Source of the DNA: Protonemura montana | Lineage: Eukaryota > Arthropoda > Insecta > Plecoptera > Nemouridae | Length of the DNA stretch: 64,000 bases | NCBI GenBank assembly: GCA_947568835.1 | Contig: OX387607.1 | Coordinates: forward strand, 15,551,701-15,615,700 | Direction: 5' to 3' | Program-made: the position numbers and the translations under genes | Notes under the pieces: generated by a model | What the model saw: the letters and a program-made list of their open reading frames with translations, nothing else | What the model was told of the DNA's origin: nothing | Databases searched by the model: none | Part shown: positions 1 through 9,981 of the stretch, in pieces | How the letters are laid out: each line of letters starts with the position of its first letter | Position numbering within the stretch: the stretch's first letter is position 1

Positions 1-580
1 CTTTTTGGCTGAAGAAGATACTATTGTTTGCAAGTATATATGTGACCCATTGGTAGCAAATTAGCCACCACTGAACATTGAAAAGTGCCATCAAGTGCAA
101 GGGCCCTAACCCTATACGTTTCTTCATGAAACCCTTCATTTTCTTAAAATTATTGAAAAAATAAATATTTACCAACCTCTCGGTTTTATTATTTCTATCT
201 CTCGGTAGAGGGCGTTTCGTTCTAGAGCACCTCTCATTATATCTTTTCTCTTCAAATCCTTTTTGAAGAGCGGTGTCCCAAAATAGAATAAAATCTCTTT
301 CCGTATAAAAAAACAAAAAAAAATTCTCTTGTTGCCATTTAAATGCATGTGAAATACAAGCAAAGAACACATAATTAAACTAGCTTCGATACCAAGTTCA
401 AATAGGTACCAGCACCAAAGCAGTCAAATGCAGAATCCTGTTCTGTCCACAATGGGTGTACAGTTTAACAAGGGAACCTAATATTTATATTTTAAACAAA
501 AATTGATTGATATTTACAATACCTACAATTAATTTTCGAAATATATGCAATAATGGCATTGTTGTTGTAATCATTTCTGA
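1..580. other. AT-rich non-coding stretch
   Basis: No gene, tRNA or recognisable repeat is seen. The short open frames lack start context, codon bias or protein similarity that I recognise. It is probably an intron or the upstream flank of the receptor gene. Confidence 0.4.
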
Positions 581-689
581 TGATTCCCGATGATTCCTGA
601 TGATGTCGGATGATGTCGGATGATGTCGGATGATGTCGGATGATGTCGGATGATGTCGGATGATGTCGGATGATGTCGGATGATGTCGG
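581..689 (+). repeat. Decamer tandem repeat (TGATGTCGGA)n
   Basis: Nine near-perfect copies of TGATGTCGGA (601-689) are preceded by two degenerate units (TGATTCCCGA, TGATTCCTGA). Period 10 is not a multiple of 3, so the open frames through it on the minus strand encode only an artefactual repeat (DIIRHHPTSS). Confidence 0.95.
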
Positions 690-767
690 CGCCAATACCG
701 ACAAAACTTCTACTTTTTAGGTCCTTTTTCGAACCGCAAGTCAGTTCAAACAAATTGATTGTTGAAT

Positions 768-1373
768 GATTTGTGGTGTTTAACGACGCACTGTTTTGAC
801 ACCTGGCACTGGTCTAATAGCGTCAGTGAATGAGTGGATGATTATGAGGATGATGATGAACCTAACTTAGCCTAGAAGAGAGGAGGGGAAACCCGGTGCC
901 GGCACGTAGCCTACTCCTGTCGAAGACCAAGGGGACCACCGGCTTAACATCCCTTCCGAAGGACGGTACAACGCGAACAACAGGATTCCTCCACAAATCC
1001 ATGCTGTCGAGAGGTTGATAAGTAAGGCGAGTGAAGTTGCTGTACTAACTTTCATCCCTCCAACCTCTCTCCCGAACAGAACTGGTCATGTATATGATGG
1101 TCACCCGTCCAATACCTGACCCAGCGCAGTGTTGCTTAACTTTCTAATCCCTCCAACCTCTCTCCCGAACAGAACTGGTCATGTGTATGACGGTCACCCA
1201 TCCAATACCTGACCCAGCGCAGTGTTGCTTAACTTAAATCCCTCCAACCTCTCTCCCAAACAGAACTGGTCATGTGTATGATGGTCACCCACCCAATATC
1301 TGACTCAGCGCATTGTTGCTTAACTTCGGTGATCTCACGATAACCGGTGTTTCCAACACGCCAAACCGTTCGG
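768..1373 (-). mobile_element. 5S-rRNA-derived SINE, full-length-like, three 5S blocks
   Basis: Read on the minus strand, the element starts near 1373 with CCGAACGGTTTGGCGTGTT. It continues into a segment matching the 5S rRNA gene (ACACCGGTT.TCGTGAGATCACC, then AAGTTAAGCAAC...GGTCAGGTATTGG..GGGTGACC). Two further blocks repeat only the 3' half of 5S plus a linker at a 91-bp spacing, a pattern seen at 1133, 1220 and 1316. A body (GTACAGCAACTTCACTCGCC ... GTGCCGGCACCGGGTTTCCC) follows, and the 3' end reads CAGTGCGTCGTTAAACACCA at about 768-787. The same architecture recurs at 27.2, 33.3 and 63.2 kb. The 5S internal promoter (box A to box C) is retained, as expected of SINE3-type elements. Confidence 0.85.
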
Positions 1374-1999
1374 AGGTAGTGCAAACAAAGCAAATCTGTT
1401 ACAAACTACAACATCCACCCACGGCTCTGGACCACTTCGCCAATCCAATGACATTGACACTTAAAACACTTTCAAAGTATGATATCGGTGAAAATTTGCG
1501 TCGCCAATACTTGCATTTTAACTAAAATTAAAAAGGAAAGAAAATGGCGAATGAAATTGGACATAGAACCGGAGAGGGTTAAGATTAGTTAAAAAAAAGA
1601 TATATATATTTTAAAGAGTTTTTTGAAAGGTTAGATAAAGTAGACATGAGACAAAAAAAACCCATGAAATGAATCGTTCTCCGTTAATAAAGATAAGACC
1701 ACAACGCTTGGACGTCACGGATGAACACTTAAAAAATACCTCGCCGCGAACGCAATTAAACCGTCTGGCAACGTCACGGATAAAGCTACAACTTTTGTGC
1801 GGCGACCGCAGGGACAACTTTTCGCGGGTAGCGTTAGTCGATGTCGAGGATTGGGATGGGGGGACAATGGTGGACCTCGTTGAGCCTCGGCTAATTGACT
1901 GCCAGGGTGCAACTTGTTCGATTTGAACCACAAGAGGTCACTGGGCAGGGATGAGACGCCTAGATGACTGCTTTCATGATATTGTAATACATATTAGTT
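1374..1999. other. Non-coding; locally GC-richer patch 1670-1933
   Basis: No gene is supported. At 1670-1933 frames are open on both strands and GC content is higher than in the flanks, but no splice sites, domain or codon bias single out one strand. It may be an old repeat or exon remnant. Confidence 0.3.
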
Positions 2000-2190
2000 T
2001 CCAGTTTATAGGTTAGTTCAGAGTCCTGGCGCTAATGATTAAACCAACACGTGGTGACAATAGCTACCACCCGATGGCGCGTGCGGCAGTCCTTTATAAC
2101 AAACTTTTGTGGTTAAATAACTATGATAATTAATATTATTTGAGAGTAAACCAGACTCACATACAATTCATCTGCGAGAAATAACAAAAA
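2000..2190 (+). repeat. Dispersed family R1, truncated copy
   Basis: Contains the family landmarks in order: TTTATAGGTTAGTTCAGAG, AACACGTGGTGAC, CACCCGATGGCGCGTGCGG, a TAATTAATATTAT-like core and TCTGCGAGAAATAACAAAAA. Five other copies are in this window (9.2, 25.6, 30.25, 32.1 and 53.5 kb). The coding capacity is nil and the superfamily is undetermined. Confidence 0.7.
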
Positions 2191-3609
2191 GAATTAATAT
2201 TCTAAAGGACCGTGACTCTAATTAGAAGCAACTTTTAATTTTATTGACATGTGTTAATAAATCGTTGGTTTTTACCAAATCCAGCCTAACTTAAGCTTTG
2301 CAATTTCAACGAGCAATGTTTGTTTTTTCACTCGATTTCCTACACCTTTAGTTTCAGCTTTGCCCCAAATGCGGGTCTTCATGTGGAGTTAAAACTTTAT
2401 TCTCTCCTAGTGCGTAGTTGTTTCCGTTCGTTCCCATAACCCGACCAACTCACTCTTGAAGGGTGCTATAAACCATGGGTACACGTACATTGGAAAACAG
2501 TGAAACTAACCTAAACATGTTACCCCGACCTGACCCTGCAATGACACGCTACTATGGCTCATTGCATCACATTCACAGAAAATGTACTGACACTAAAGTT
2601 TTTTTGCCAATCTTCTTCGAAATGCTGGTGACAATTTGACGCTTCTTTCACTTCGATTCCCTTCGGTAGTGTTATCATTGCCCACCAAAGAACAAACAAT
2701 CATTTAAGCACCTTACAAAGACCTATTCTAGCCAAAGGTGCCATCAAACATTGACCCAGGCGGCTTGCTAAAACAACAACCCACTCACAATTCTCTAATT
2801 CGTTTTCATTTCACGACGAACCAGCTATGAGTGTAGGCACCCTAGAAAGGAACGCTTCCTTTTGGCCGCCAGCAGTTTCCTATAACAAAAGAAGCCTTCC
2901 GATTGACAGACGCTTAGCCGCGTGCTCGTGAGCGTGATGAACGGTAATTGCCTTCATTTGCCGCTGAAGTCGATTCGAAATCGGCATTCGATGTCAAAGG
3001 CTGTCGATCGGCGTCTCGTTAGATGATTGGCCGCGCGGAAATTCGCGTGACGTTTTAATGTCGACATCGAAGGAACTGTCAATTGAGCATTGTTCCTGAC
3101 GGCTGACGGTTTTACCAAGGGATGGCCGGACCGGTGTGGTTTAGCATGGGAAATTGGACGGTTGCATTTTCGTTTACGATGGCATTTTTTACGGTTTATA
3201 TCGTTAAATTCTTCAGATCTGCCGTTTTTTCACAAATTATCGAGCTCTGAGCTCATTCTACCTTGCAAGAAAATCTCAATTTCACTCCAGGATCCAGATT
3301 CACATCTCAGAGTTTAGTACCGGAATTCGGGATTTTTTTTTACCCCTAAATTTTGAGGATGTTGGGCTTAAATTCTGCTTTAGGGATCCATTCCCTAGTG
3401 ATGAAAAAGACGCCAAATGGCAATTTTTAACACCTGCAAGTTAGCTAGATACATAATTGGTAAACCTAGGTCTAAATAAAGTATATTTATTAGTAAATCT
3501 CTGTTTATTGCACTTTCCCAACAATTATTTTAAACTATAATAAGTGAAATTGTGTTGCATCTTCAAGGACTTTATTATACTAACTCAAACTTCCCCATTT
3601 CTTCTCTAG
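2191..3609. other. Intron sequence before the first visible receptor exon
   Basis: No coding exon is detected up to the acceptor at 3609. A block at about 2820-3110 is GC-richer with many CpG-containing words (for example GACAGACGCTTAGCCGCG) and could be a conserved regulatory element. That is inference from composition only. Confidence 0.35.
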
Positions 3610-3858
3610 GAGCAAGGTGGCTGCAGCACTTCTGAACAAGCACCTCCAGATCAACGGCATCAGCGCGGGACTGACCTCCATGCAACAGCCATTGAACGGT
3701 GACCTTGCCGCCAGTGGAGGCGGCGGGGGCGGCGGGGGCGGCGAACAGGTTCCCGAGCCGATAGCCAGTAGCAAGATGAAAAGAGAACGAAAAGCTGCAC
3801 GCACCCTTGGCATCATCATGTCGGCGTTCCTCGCCTGCTGGCTACCTTTCTTTTTATG
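3610..3858 (+). CDS. Octbeta2R: Beta octopamine receptor, penultimate coding exon (ICL3 and TM6)
   Basis: This exon encodes the end of the third intracellular loop and most of transmembrane helix 6 of a class A aminergic GPCR. Family members bind octopamine at the plasma membrane and raise cAMP through Gs. The exon follows a polypyrimidine-AG acceptor (AG at 3608-3609), and base 3610 completes the previous codon. From 3611 the protein begins [17 protein letters not shown], a loop sequence I associate with insect beta octopamine receptors. It then has a run of nine glycines (residues 36-44), a basic [10 protein letters not shown] segment and TM6 with the CWLP toggle motif (residues 76-79, numbered from the S). 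The exon ends on TG, with the donor GT at 3859-3860, so the intron is phase 2. The poly-Gly run is unusual in an otherwise conserved region. The beta-2 subtype is my best guess; another beta subtype is possible. TM1-5 lie upstream of the window. Confidence 0.9.
3716..3743 (+). repeat. Coding (GGC/GGG)n microsatellite encoding poly-glycine
   Basis: A run of GGN codons (GGA GGC GGC GGG GGC GGC GGG GGC GGC) encodes nine glycines within intracellular loop 3 of the receptor. It is in frame, so length changes in steps of three would be tolerated. Confidence 0.9.
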
Positions 3859-4477
3859 GTAAGGATTAGACCCGGTGAAAAGCTTCTCGATTAATTTTTC
3901 ACTGCTTTCACTGCAAGTTTATGATTTTTTTAACGTGTTTTATTTGCATTTTTTCTGTTAACTCGCCTTGAGCATCAATAAAAGTGAAACTAGTGAAAAA
4001 ATCGTGTAAAATTTCACGTTTAGCACGAATTTAGTTCGTTTAATTAATTTGAAATGGATATTCCGAAAGTTTCATAAACACAAAAGTTTAGACATCTCTA
4101 CAGACCGTTCACACGTTTCGCGAATGGCGCACAAAACGGTGGCAAAGTTTCGAAACCGGTACTGACGTTGTGCGGAACACACGTGACCTGAGCGTCGGTG
4201 CTTGCAAACAAAGCGACGCCGTCGAAAAGTTTCCAAGTTTCAGTTGGCTCCATGTCAATACCGCATTTTCAAAGTTAACCCCTTTTGTTAAGCGCACCAA
4301 GGTAGATCGGGGGAATAATATTATGTAATAGACATCTTTGCCAATACAGCAAAGCTTTAGTGTTTGGAACAGATTCTCTTGGGAGAAAGTTCTTTACTCT
4401 AAAGAAGGCATTCGAGGAGTTTTGGTGGGCGGCTTGGGTTCCATTGGTAATTCAACCAAGCTTTATAAAGTACATAA

Positions 4478-4501
4478 AATATATATATATATATATATAT
4501 A
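4478..4501. repeat. (TA)n microsatellite in the receptor intron
   Basis: Uninterrupted AT dinucleotides followed by a purine-rich AAGAGAAAGAGAGAAGAGA stretch. The remainder of 3.9-6.49 kb is unremarkable intron; a T-homopolymer lies at about 5311-5335. Confidence 0.9.
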
Positions 4502-6526
4502 AGAGAAAGAGAGAAGAGACGAAAAGGGAACATAGGTAAATGTTCGACGGTCCAAATTGATGGAGCGGATATATCTCTGTCTGCCCATTTCCAAGTTTAT
4601 CTCGCGAAAACGCTCGTTTACTTTATATAGCCCGCAGGAGTCAAAAAAAACAAACACACACACAAGAAGTCTGATAAACGGAAGAAAATAAGGATGACAA
4701 TCAAAAACGTGTCATTCACATTTCTGAGTTCGCTTCTTTCTTTTGATCTTTAATGGTGAGAGAAAAAAAAAACAGCAATTCAAAGGAGAAACACGTGTCT
4801 TTCTCTAGATCTGTTCGTGTTATCCCGTTGTTGCCGTGGGTGAAGTCGCTGTGCCAGCAACATTCGGGACGGCATAAGCATATGCAAAAGACAGAATGTT
4901 ACCAACTGGGAATGTGAAATGTTTCCCTGAAACCGTGAGGACGTGACTCATTCTCCCGGGTGTTCAAGCGGCTCGGGACAAGGCACGCATGTTTTCAAAA
5001 TGTGTTGCTTGCATGTGTGCCCTCCCCTAAAGTTGGCGAAATCTCATTCCACGTTTTTATTTCTATTTGCGGCTCTCGGTGTTAGCAATCTGGTGCTGGT
5101 TTCTTGCCTGCTGGTACGACTAGCCGAACCCCAGGAGATAGTCGAGGGTAGCACAGATAGAACCCGCGGCGTTTCGATGCTGTACGGTCAGGGCGATGGC
5201 AGACCGCGTCTGTTTTCATAGATTTCTAAGCGATTTTGTTAATTGAATCCTAAAATAAATCAATTCAATTGATGTGCATTTGTGATTTCGAGATTTTTTT
5301 GGAAATGTAACGTTTTTTTTTTTTTTTTTTTTTTTCAAAACTTAACTGCAGACAATCACTCAGCAAAGCGGCGGCATCAAAAAAAGTTGAATATATTTGT
5401 TGTACTTTTAATGGAAAGCTAGAAAAAGTTCATAGCTAGTTCATAGTTCGAGACAAGCGGCTTTAAAACTCGCTTGTTTTTTTCCCAAAAACATGACAAA
5501 CATAAATACTACAATATACTTTTGTTTTTAAAGCTCATTTGGCATACAATAAATGCTGGGTACCGTGAGCGACCATGAAAAACAGTGTTGGGCAAAAAAA
5601 ACTGAAGATCCCTTTCTTAATCATGAGGTACTTACTAATTATCATGATCTATTTACACACACTACAATATAATACATTTTATTCTTCAATCAAATTGAAT
5701 ACAATCATTCCGGATGATATTATTTGACCGTGTTCTTTCGTTCCTTTAAATATAATAATTACAAAAATAACTACATTTCCTGAATAACATAACCTCTACG
5801 CCAGCCCAAGATTTTAAACAAGTATTTTAACTAAAAATCTCTTGCAAAACATCCAGGAACAACGTTCAAAGCCAAAAACTAAACGAACTTTTCCCTACCG
5901 TTACACGTTCCTGCTAAAATGTACAAACTCTACACCCAACCAAGACAACAACATGCACAACTCCCGACTTTATCTGCAGGTAAGAATATTACTGATTTAA
6001 TTGAAGACATCCATTAGCATCTCCCTGCTACCTTTGTGAAGGTACATCCAGCCGACTTAATTGAACCAAGTCGCTACCTAAACAATAACGTCCTCCTTCC
6101 GAAACATGGCCGCGTCCAACGAAATTATGGACGGCGTCCGGGTGTTGTTAATTAAAACTAGAGTGGCATGGGGCTTCTTTTGGGCGACTCAAGAATAAGG
6201 ATCCAGGGCGATACGAACAATGGAAAGAGAAAGGAAATTGTCTTGTGAGGTGGGCTAGTAAAAACTTCCCTGCGCTAGAACAAAGGTGACGAGAGAATGG
6301 CGTGCTTCTTGGAGCCCGGGAAGACACAATCTTAGTTTTCTGGAAATTTCGGGAGGTTTTCTCGGGAACGATAAGTTGTGTGAGACATGTGTGGGATTTT
6401 TTGTGGGGTGCGACATTTTATCTTTGCACTTTGAAGGGTTGAAACGATGTAACCAAACTGTCTTCGATGGAGAACCAAACATTGGTATCTTATTATTATC
6501 AACATTATAACCGTCTCAAAAATTGA

Positions 6527-6599
6527 TGCCCAAACGGGGACACGAACCCCGATCTCCACCTATCGCGGATGTTGCTCTAACCCATTGAGCTACTTGGAC
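6527..6599 (-). repeat. tRNA-like sequence (73 nt) of the inverted SINE pair
   Basis: Minus strand. Acceptor GTCCAAG pairs with TTTGGGC over 7 bp allowing wobble, D stem GCTC/GAGC is intact, and the T arm CGGGG-TTCGTGT-CCCCG is perfect. Box A is TAGCTCAATGG (full match to TRGYNNARNNG) and box B is GGTTCGTGTCC. The anticodon stem pairs at four of five positions, and position 33 is G instead of the near-universal U. It is therefore read as a tRNA-derived SINE head rather than a functional tRNA. Confidence 0.75.
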
Positions 6600-6647
6600 A
6601 CTGGCTTTTTGAGACGATTTTAGTGTATTTGATGAGTGAAAAAGCCA

Positions 6648-6720
6648 GTCCAAGTAGCTCAATGGGTTAGAGCAAAACCCGCGATAGGTGGAGATCGGGG
6701 TTCGTGTCTCCGTTAGGGCA
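6648..6720 (+). repeat. tRNA-like sequence (73 nt), plus-strand partner
   Basis: Same 73-nt unit as the minus copy. Box A TAGCTCAATGG is intact. The T stem has one mismatch (CGGGG/CTCCG) and the acceptor has one A-A mismatch. Two anticodon-stem pairs are lost relative to the minus copy. The divergence between partners suggests that the inversion is not brand new. Confidence 0.75.
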
Positions 6721-6770
6721 TCTATTTTTGAGACAGTTTTAGTGTTCATAATAATAAAATACTCTGCGCA

Positions 6771-7885
6771 TTGCAAGCGTTTGCAATTTAAATAAGATTT
6801 CATCTAAAAACATTGGAATTTTTCATCACCAATTTTAAATACCTTTTGTTGTTTATTATTCAAATCCTCTCAAAAGATTGAACTTTTGTTGTGACTATCC
6901 CATTCAAAACAGCCGCATGTGTTTGTCATTTTTAGCAGATTTGAACTTTAAGTACAACAAAAAACCTGGTAATTGTTGTATGAAGTTAATAAGTAATTCA
7001 GAGTGAGTCAAAATAAGTCTTTCACTTCTATCCAGCCAAAAAAAAAGAGTTAAGTGTTTCTTGTTTGCTTGTTTTCTTTTGTACAACCGACCAAATAACT
7101 GCTTTACTTTTGGTGAGTTGACAACATTATAGCCGTGAAGTGTTTTACAACTTTGTTCTTGGTCAGTAAATAAGACCTGCTTGTACCGAACAACTCTTGA
7201 ACAAAACAAAACTAGCATTTATTTGCTTGCGAGTAGCGATCTTATGTTTGTTTGATTGTCGTCCAGCCACCAACAAATTTGTTTTGTGGTGCATTTGTTC
7301 TAGTCTAGTTTGTTAAGTGCCCGGTACAACTGGGTCTGTTTCAGTGGCACGTTAACTAATTAACAGACTGTTAACAAACCAAAAACAAATTATGATTGGC
7401 TGTTGCTAAGCAAATAACAAACTAACGGACTGTTAGGTGCTTAAAAAACCTCTGAAAAAATGCGGTCCATTGGCGTCACAATCAGTTTGGTTGTTTTAAT
7501 ATATTTGGTTTTTCTGCGCCCAACCGAAATAAAGTAGTATTTATCTTAAATTTATAATATTTCTTGAAATAAAAAAATAATAAAATTCACATACACTAAG
7601 AACAAGTACAGACGAAAGTAAACTTACAACTACAAGGAAATGTTATATGAAATAGAGATGGTTAAAATTTTCCTTCTTCCCTTTTTTGTGAACTTTGTGT
7701 CTTGAGACGATTTGAATATTAGTTTTGATATTTTATTTAATTCCATCAAAGCCAGTTTTATCAACACTTTCCTGTTTATTTTCAATATTTTGTTCTTCTA
7801 AAACAAATGCAATGTGCAGTTTTATAACAATATAACGAATTGAGTACATAAAACTACGCTGATGTTGGTACGTGGTCCTCACCCA
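6771..7885. other. Intron sequence; possible old inverted repeat near 7.3-7.5 kb
   Basis: No gene is seen. Near 7290-7470, TTTGTTAAGTGCCCGGTACA and GACTGTTAGGTGCTTAAAAA lie around a GTTAACTAATTAAC core, which resembles the ends of a decayed inverted-repeat element. The evidence is weak. Confidence 0.3.
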
Positions 7886-8058
7886 CGCCCCTGAACGCAA
7901 CCCGCAGAGCACATCCTCTCAACACTTTGTTTTGACCGTCAAAACATCAGAATGTGTTTGTAACACATTTATTTCCATCAATCTTTGACACACAATTCAT
8001 TTTAACAGCAAAGTGCAAGTGGCAAGGAATGTGCCCCTGAACGCAACCCGCAGAGCAA
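7886..8058 (+). repeat. Dispersed short repeat R3 (CCCCTGAACGCAACCCGCAG), two copies
   Basis: CGCCCCTGAACGCAACCCGCAGAGCA occurs at about 7886-7911 and again at about 8033-8056. Two more copies are at 57.5 and 57.8 kb. Three of the four are followed by a GCACC/GCTCC-TCCACC-like word. The motif is too short to classify. Confidence 0.6.
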
Positions 8059-8089
8059 AAACTGGCACCTCCACCAAAAGAACCCTATA

Positions 8090-8291
8090 GTTTGATTTGT
8101 GGTGTTTAACGACGCACTGTTTTGACATCTGGCCATGTGGCACTGGTCTAATGGCGTCGGTGAATGAGCGGATGATGATGAATCTAAACTAGCCTAGAAG
8201 GGAGGAGGGGAAACCCAGTGCCGGCACGTAGCCTACTCCTGTCGAAGACCAAGGGGACCACCGGCTTAACGTCCCTTCTGAAGGACGGTAC
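8090..8291 (-). mobile_element. 5'-truncated 5S SINE with flanking direct repeat
   Basis: Only the 3' body is present (minus strand, GTTGTACCGTCCTTCAGAAGG to CGTCGTTAAACACCACAAATC). The 5S head and blocks are absent. The word AACCCTATA flanks it at 8081-8089 and 8292-8300, consistent with a target-site duplication from reverse-transcription-mediated insertion with 5' truncation. Confidence 0.8.
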
Positions 8292-8389
8292 AACCCTATA
8301 AGTTATAGCAAATATAATCAAAATTCGCTTGAGATAATCTATCCGTCTTTATGTGACTTTTACATAAAATCTCCAGCTGACTGATTAAT

Positions 8390-8445
8390 TTGTTTAACGA
8401 CGCACTGTTTTGACAGCAAACTTCTAATGGCGTCAGAGTTTCAAG
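8390..8445 (-). mobile_element. Short 5S-SINE tail fragment
   Basis: GTTTAACGACGCACTGTTTT followed by GACAGC and TCTAATGGCGTCAG is the extreme 3' tail of the 5S SINE with internal deletions. It lies about 100 bp from the larger truncated copy. Confidence 0.65.
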
Positions 8446-9199
8446 CCAGTGATGCAGCACACTTAACAGTTTGGTTCAAAATATCGAGTACATATCGATT
8501 ATTTTAATTAAAATGTGCCTAAATATAATCATCCGTCAATATATTAACCGTACAAATTGAGAGGCAATTGTTAGATTCAAAAGCAAATGGTAGCTACGTG
8601 CAAACGAAGTCACAGTCTACTTGAAAGTGCGCACTTTATCAAGCGTCTTCCAGAAACAGTTGGCAAAAGAGCGGCACATGTTTTACAGAAACACCCGCCT
8701 GAAATCTCCAGCCGGCTTTGCTATTTTATGCGTTCCTCTTTTGATCTGCAGCCGTCACCACAAGCCGTCATCCATCAGGCGGTGGAAAGACCAATGAAAA
8801 AACACACGCACATTTGAGACCAAAAATAAACTCTGGGCTCTTAACGAAAAGCTAGAGATTCTAGAAAAAGTATTTCCAAAAAGGCAATTGAACGCTTTGA
8901 GTTTTGAAGTTCTATCAACAATTTGTTGTTGTCGATTCTTTTGATGTGGTTTTTGTCAAGTCAATCGAGCTTTCGCTTTTGATGAGGTACTGGTAGTTGA
9001 ATGTAACTAAAAAGTGGGGATTCGCTTGGCATTCGAGCGCCATGTTTTGAGAAAGATTACCAGTAAAATGGTTCTCGGATAGGAAAGGAAATGTTTCATT
9101 AAAACTGGTTTACAGGGAAATAAATTGCTGTACGCAAATATTACGATTTATTGATTTTTGAAGCCTCTGGTTCTTTTGTCATGTCAAAATGGCAAGTCA
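8446..9199. other. Intron sequence without recognisable features
   Basis: No repeat family or exon is detected. The short open frame near 8587-8817 has no recognisable domain and lies deep in the receptor intron. Confidence 0.4.
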
Positions 9200-9540
9200 A
9201 ATTACTGTTGCCATTGAGCGTATAGGGGCCGAGCGATATTGTTTAACTTCCTGCTGAGCAAACGAGCCGGCAAAACCTATTAACGGTAGCTTCCATCTGA
9301 TGGCACAAACATTATTAATTAAATAATTAAAACTCAAAATATCGACACATATTTATAAATCGTTGAGGTTGGCGTTGATGAAGATTAATTGCACTTTAAT
9401 CAATCTCAAATGCGAGTAATCTGCGAGAAATAACAAAAATAAAGTATTTTTTTATCACTTAAAACGACGGTGGCTCAACCTAGTAGCTTCCTCCTTATTC
9501 TCGTTAAAGCAGTCATTTGGCATTCAAGGCAGTTTAATAT
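9200..9540 (+). repeat. Dispersed family R1 copy
   Basis: Shares CATTGAGCGTATAGG, GAGCCGGCAAAACC, TTCCATCTGATGGC, a TAAATAATTAAAACTCAAAA-like core, CGTTGAGGTTGGCGTTGATG and TAATCTGCGAGAAATAACAA in order with the other R1 copies. The 3' part ending GTCATTTGGCATTC is preserved here and at 25.9 kb. Confidence 0.8.
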
Positions 9541-9627
9541 TAGCATTATGGTAGTTAGCTAATTCCTTTGAAAATAAATTTATTATTTAGATGGTTCAGT
9601 GGTTGTTTTCAGATCCATGGTTTGATT

Positions 9628-9892
9628 TTATGATGTGTTTATCGGTTTTGCTCTGCGTTAAACAGGTTTGCGGTCCTAGAAAGGGTCTAAAGTTTTGACG
9701 TTTCGACGAGGCACGGTCTTGTCATCTTCAGGAGCTTTGAAGGAGGCCCTGGAATTTCCATAACAAAACAGAAACAACATCATTCTCCTGAAGATGACTA
9801 GCCGTACCTCCTCGAAACGGCGAGACCCTTTCTAGGGACCGCAAACCTCTTCAACACAGAGCAAAACCGGAAAACATATCATAACTTATCAT
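9628..9892. mobile_element. Foldback element, ~107-bp arms, 50-bp loop
   Basis: The left arm (9628-9734) runs from GGTTTTGCTCTGCG through GGTTTGCGGTCC and GACGTTTCGACGAGG to GTCATCTTCAGGAG. The right arm (about 9785-9892) is its imperfect reverse complement (CTCCTGAAGATGAC ... GGACCGCAAACC ... CAGAGCAAAACC). It lacks coding capacity. Similar GACGTTTCG...CATCTTCAGG words recur in invertebrate repeats. Confidence 0.8.
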
Positions 9893-9981
9893 AACATAGA
9901 TGTTACAAAACGTGTTGGCAATCACAACATTAATTTTGAAAATTGCTATTTTCAAAAACCCGTGGTAAAGTTAGAAAATAA

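Larger units (their letters stand above)
6490..6770. mobile_element. Inverted pair of tRNA-derived SINEs (large palindrome)
   Basis: Two copies of one tRNA-like unit lie head to head about 48 bp apart (minus 6527-6599, plus 6648-6720). Each is followed outwards by the same body: GAGACRGTTTTAGTGTTCATAATAATAA in the plus copy and its counterpart to about 6495 in the minus copy. The outer tail on the right (AATACTCTGCGCATTGCAAGCGTTTG) reappears at 27.0 kb next to a decayed relative. The arms could fold into a hairpin of more than 100 bp. The tRNA-like units themselves are listed separately. Confidence 0.8.

Noticed and set aside
492-753. Histidine/isoleucine-rich minus-strand ORFs
   Set aside because: Products of the TGATGTCGGA decamer array in different frames.
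867-1055. Signal-peptide-like ORF as a host gene
   Set aside because: It lies wholly inside the body of a 5S SINE and recurs in other copies, so it is repeat sequence. It is kept only as a low-interest finding.
4943-5221. 92-codon plus-strand ORF inside the receptor intron
   Set aside because: No domain, no splice context and no homologue that I know. It lies within a single well-defined intron.
6527-6720. Two genuine tRNA genes
   Set aside because: Position 33 is not U, anticodon stems have mismatches, and both copies carry the same SINE-like body and tail.
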